64,000 bases of DNA. It comes from Streptomyces sp. Tue 6430. Lineage in GTDB: Bacteria; Actinomycetota; Actinomycetes; Streptomycetales; Streptomycetaceae. Where the stretch lies: contig JAKGSH010000010.1 in NCBI GenBank assembly GCA_021568835.1, positions 1,550,001-1,614,000 of the forward strand, written 5' to 3'. The position numbers and the translations under genes were made by a program. Every line of letters begins with the position of its first letter. The stretch's first letter is position 1. The notes under the pieces were generated by a model. The model worked only from the letters and a program-made list of their open reading frames with translations, did no database searches and was not told the origin of the DNA. Below are positions 63,799-64,000 of the stretch, in pieces.

Positions 63799-64000
63799 GC
63801 CTCGTCGTCTACCTCGCCGGCGCCGTCCTGCTGCTCTCCGCCGCCGTGCTGTTCCGCCGGCCCCGCTCGGCCGCGCGCAACCCCCTCACCGTCTCCACCT
63901 GCGTCGCGATCACCCTGGGCGCGCTCGTCTTCGTCTGCTCCGCGCCGGTCACCCTGGCCGCCGTCAACGACCTCACCGGCATCCCCAACTTCGGCGCCCC
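63795..64000 (+). CDS. Third 7-TM protein of the same family, 5' part only
   Basis: The visible 68 residues (SLVVYLAGAVLLLSAAVLFR, VAITLGALVFVCSAPVTLAA, VNDLTGIPNFGA) match the first two helices and the P-x-T-x-A-A-V-N-x-x-T-G-x-P-N motif of the two preceding membrane proteins. It follows directly on the module 2 membrane protein without a peptidase gene between. The gene continues beyond the window. Confidence 0.78.
   Translation, partial: MSLVVYLAGAVLLLSAAVLFRRPRSAARNPLTVSTCVAITLGALVFVCSAPVTLAAVNDLTGIPNFGA

Overview
The window is high-GC actinobacterial DNA, almost certainly from a Streptomyces. The evidence is the gene order fasR-fabD-fabH-acpP-fabF, the bald-locus-style trio of HATPase, XRE/DUF5753 and DUF397 proteins, many GTG starts, codons ending in G or C, and numerous TetR/MarR/HxlR/MerR regulators facing the genes they probably control.

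Layout. 1-10 kb: a partial MFS drug exporter with a divergent TetR gene, a secreted alpha/beta hydrolase, a DUF4429/SHOCT protein, a MerR-aldo/keto reductase pair, a serine hydrolase, a membrane Ser/Thr kinase and a pirin. 9-14 kb: the type II fatty-acid synthase operon and its activator FasR. 14-27 kb: DUF3145, an SGNH hydrolase, galactose mutarotase, a GH3 glycosidase with a divergent TetR gene, an EI24 membrane protein, a serine hydrolase, an MDR reductase with a divergent MarR gene, a lipoprotein, two transposase scraps and a zinc-ribbon membrane protein. 27.7-36.5 kb: a sugar operon made of an enolase-superfamily dehydratase, a Zn-dehydrogenase, a TIM-barrel-like protein, a ChvE-type binding protein, MmsA, MmsB and an exported mutarotase. 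36-49 kb: a PLP enzyme, arabinanase relics, a secreted intradiol dioxygenase, a large CHAT protease, a cysteine-hydrolase-fold protein, a surface protein with a class E/F-type sortase, an SMI1/KNR4 protein, a RibD-like reductase and a Tn3 scrap. 49-55 kb: three regulators with their targets, the HATPase/XRE/DUF397 trio and a DUF4360 secreted protein. 55-59 kb: a second ChvE-type binding protein, an Rrf2 regulator and a GH51 arabinofuranosidase. 59-64 kb: a tandem array of HExxH metallopeptidase plus 7-TM membrane protein modules that runs off the end.

Two themes stand out. First, three promoters (sugar operon, second binding protein, GH51) share one architecture: TTGACR, 17-18 bp, TANNNT, then 24-25 bp later CGAAATNTCGAACAG. 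They look like one pentose/arabinan regulon. That regulon has been pruned, leaving readable scars: the 5' end of a dehydratase gene before the second binding protein, a fusion of a binding-protein start to a permease end before GH51, and arabinanase ends at 38.5 kb. Second, eleven frameshifts in otherwise intact genes, including conserved ones such as fasR and mmsB, can each be repaired by adding one base to a G or C run. This points to homopolymer under-calling in the sequence rather than gene loss.

No rRNA, tRNA, CRISPR array, replication origin or intact mobile element was recognised. All calls come from reading the sequence; no database search was possible.
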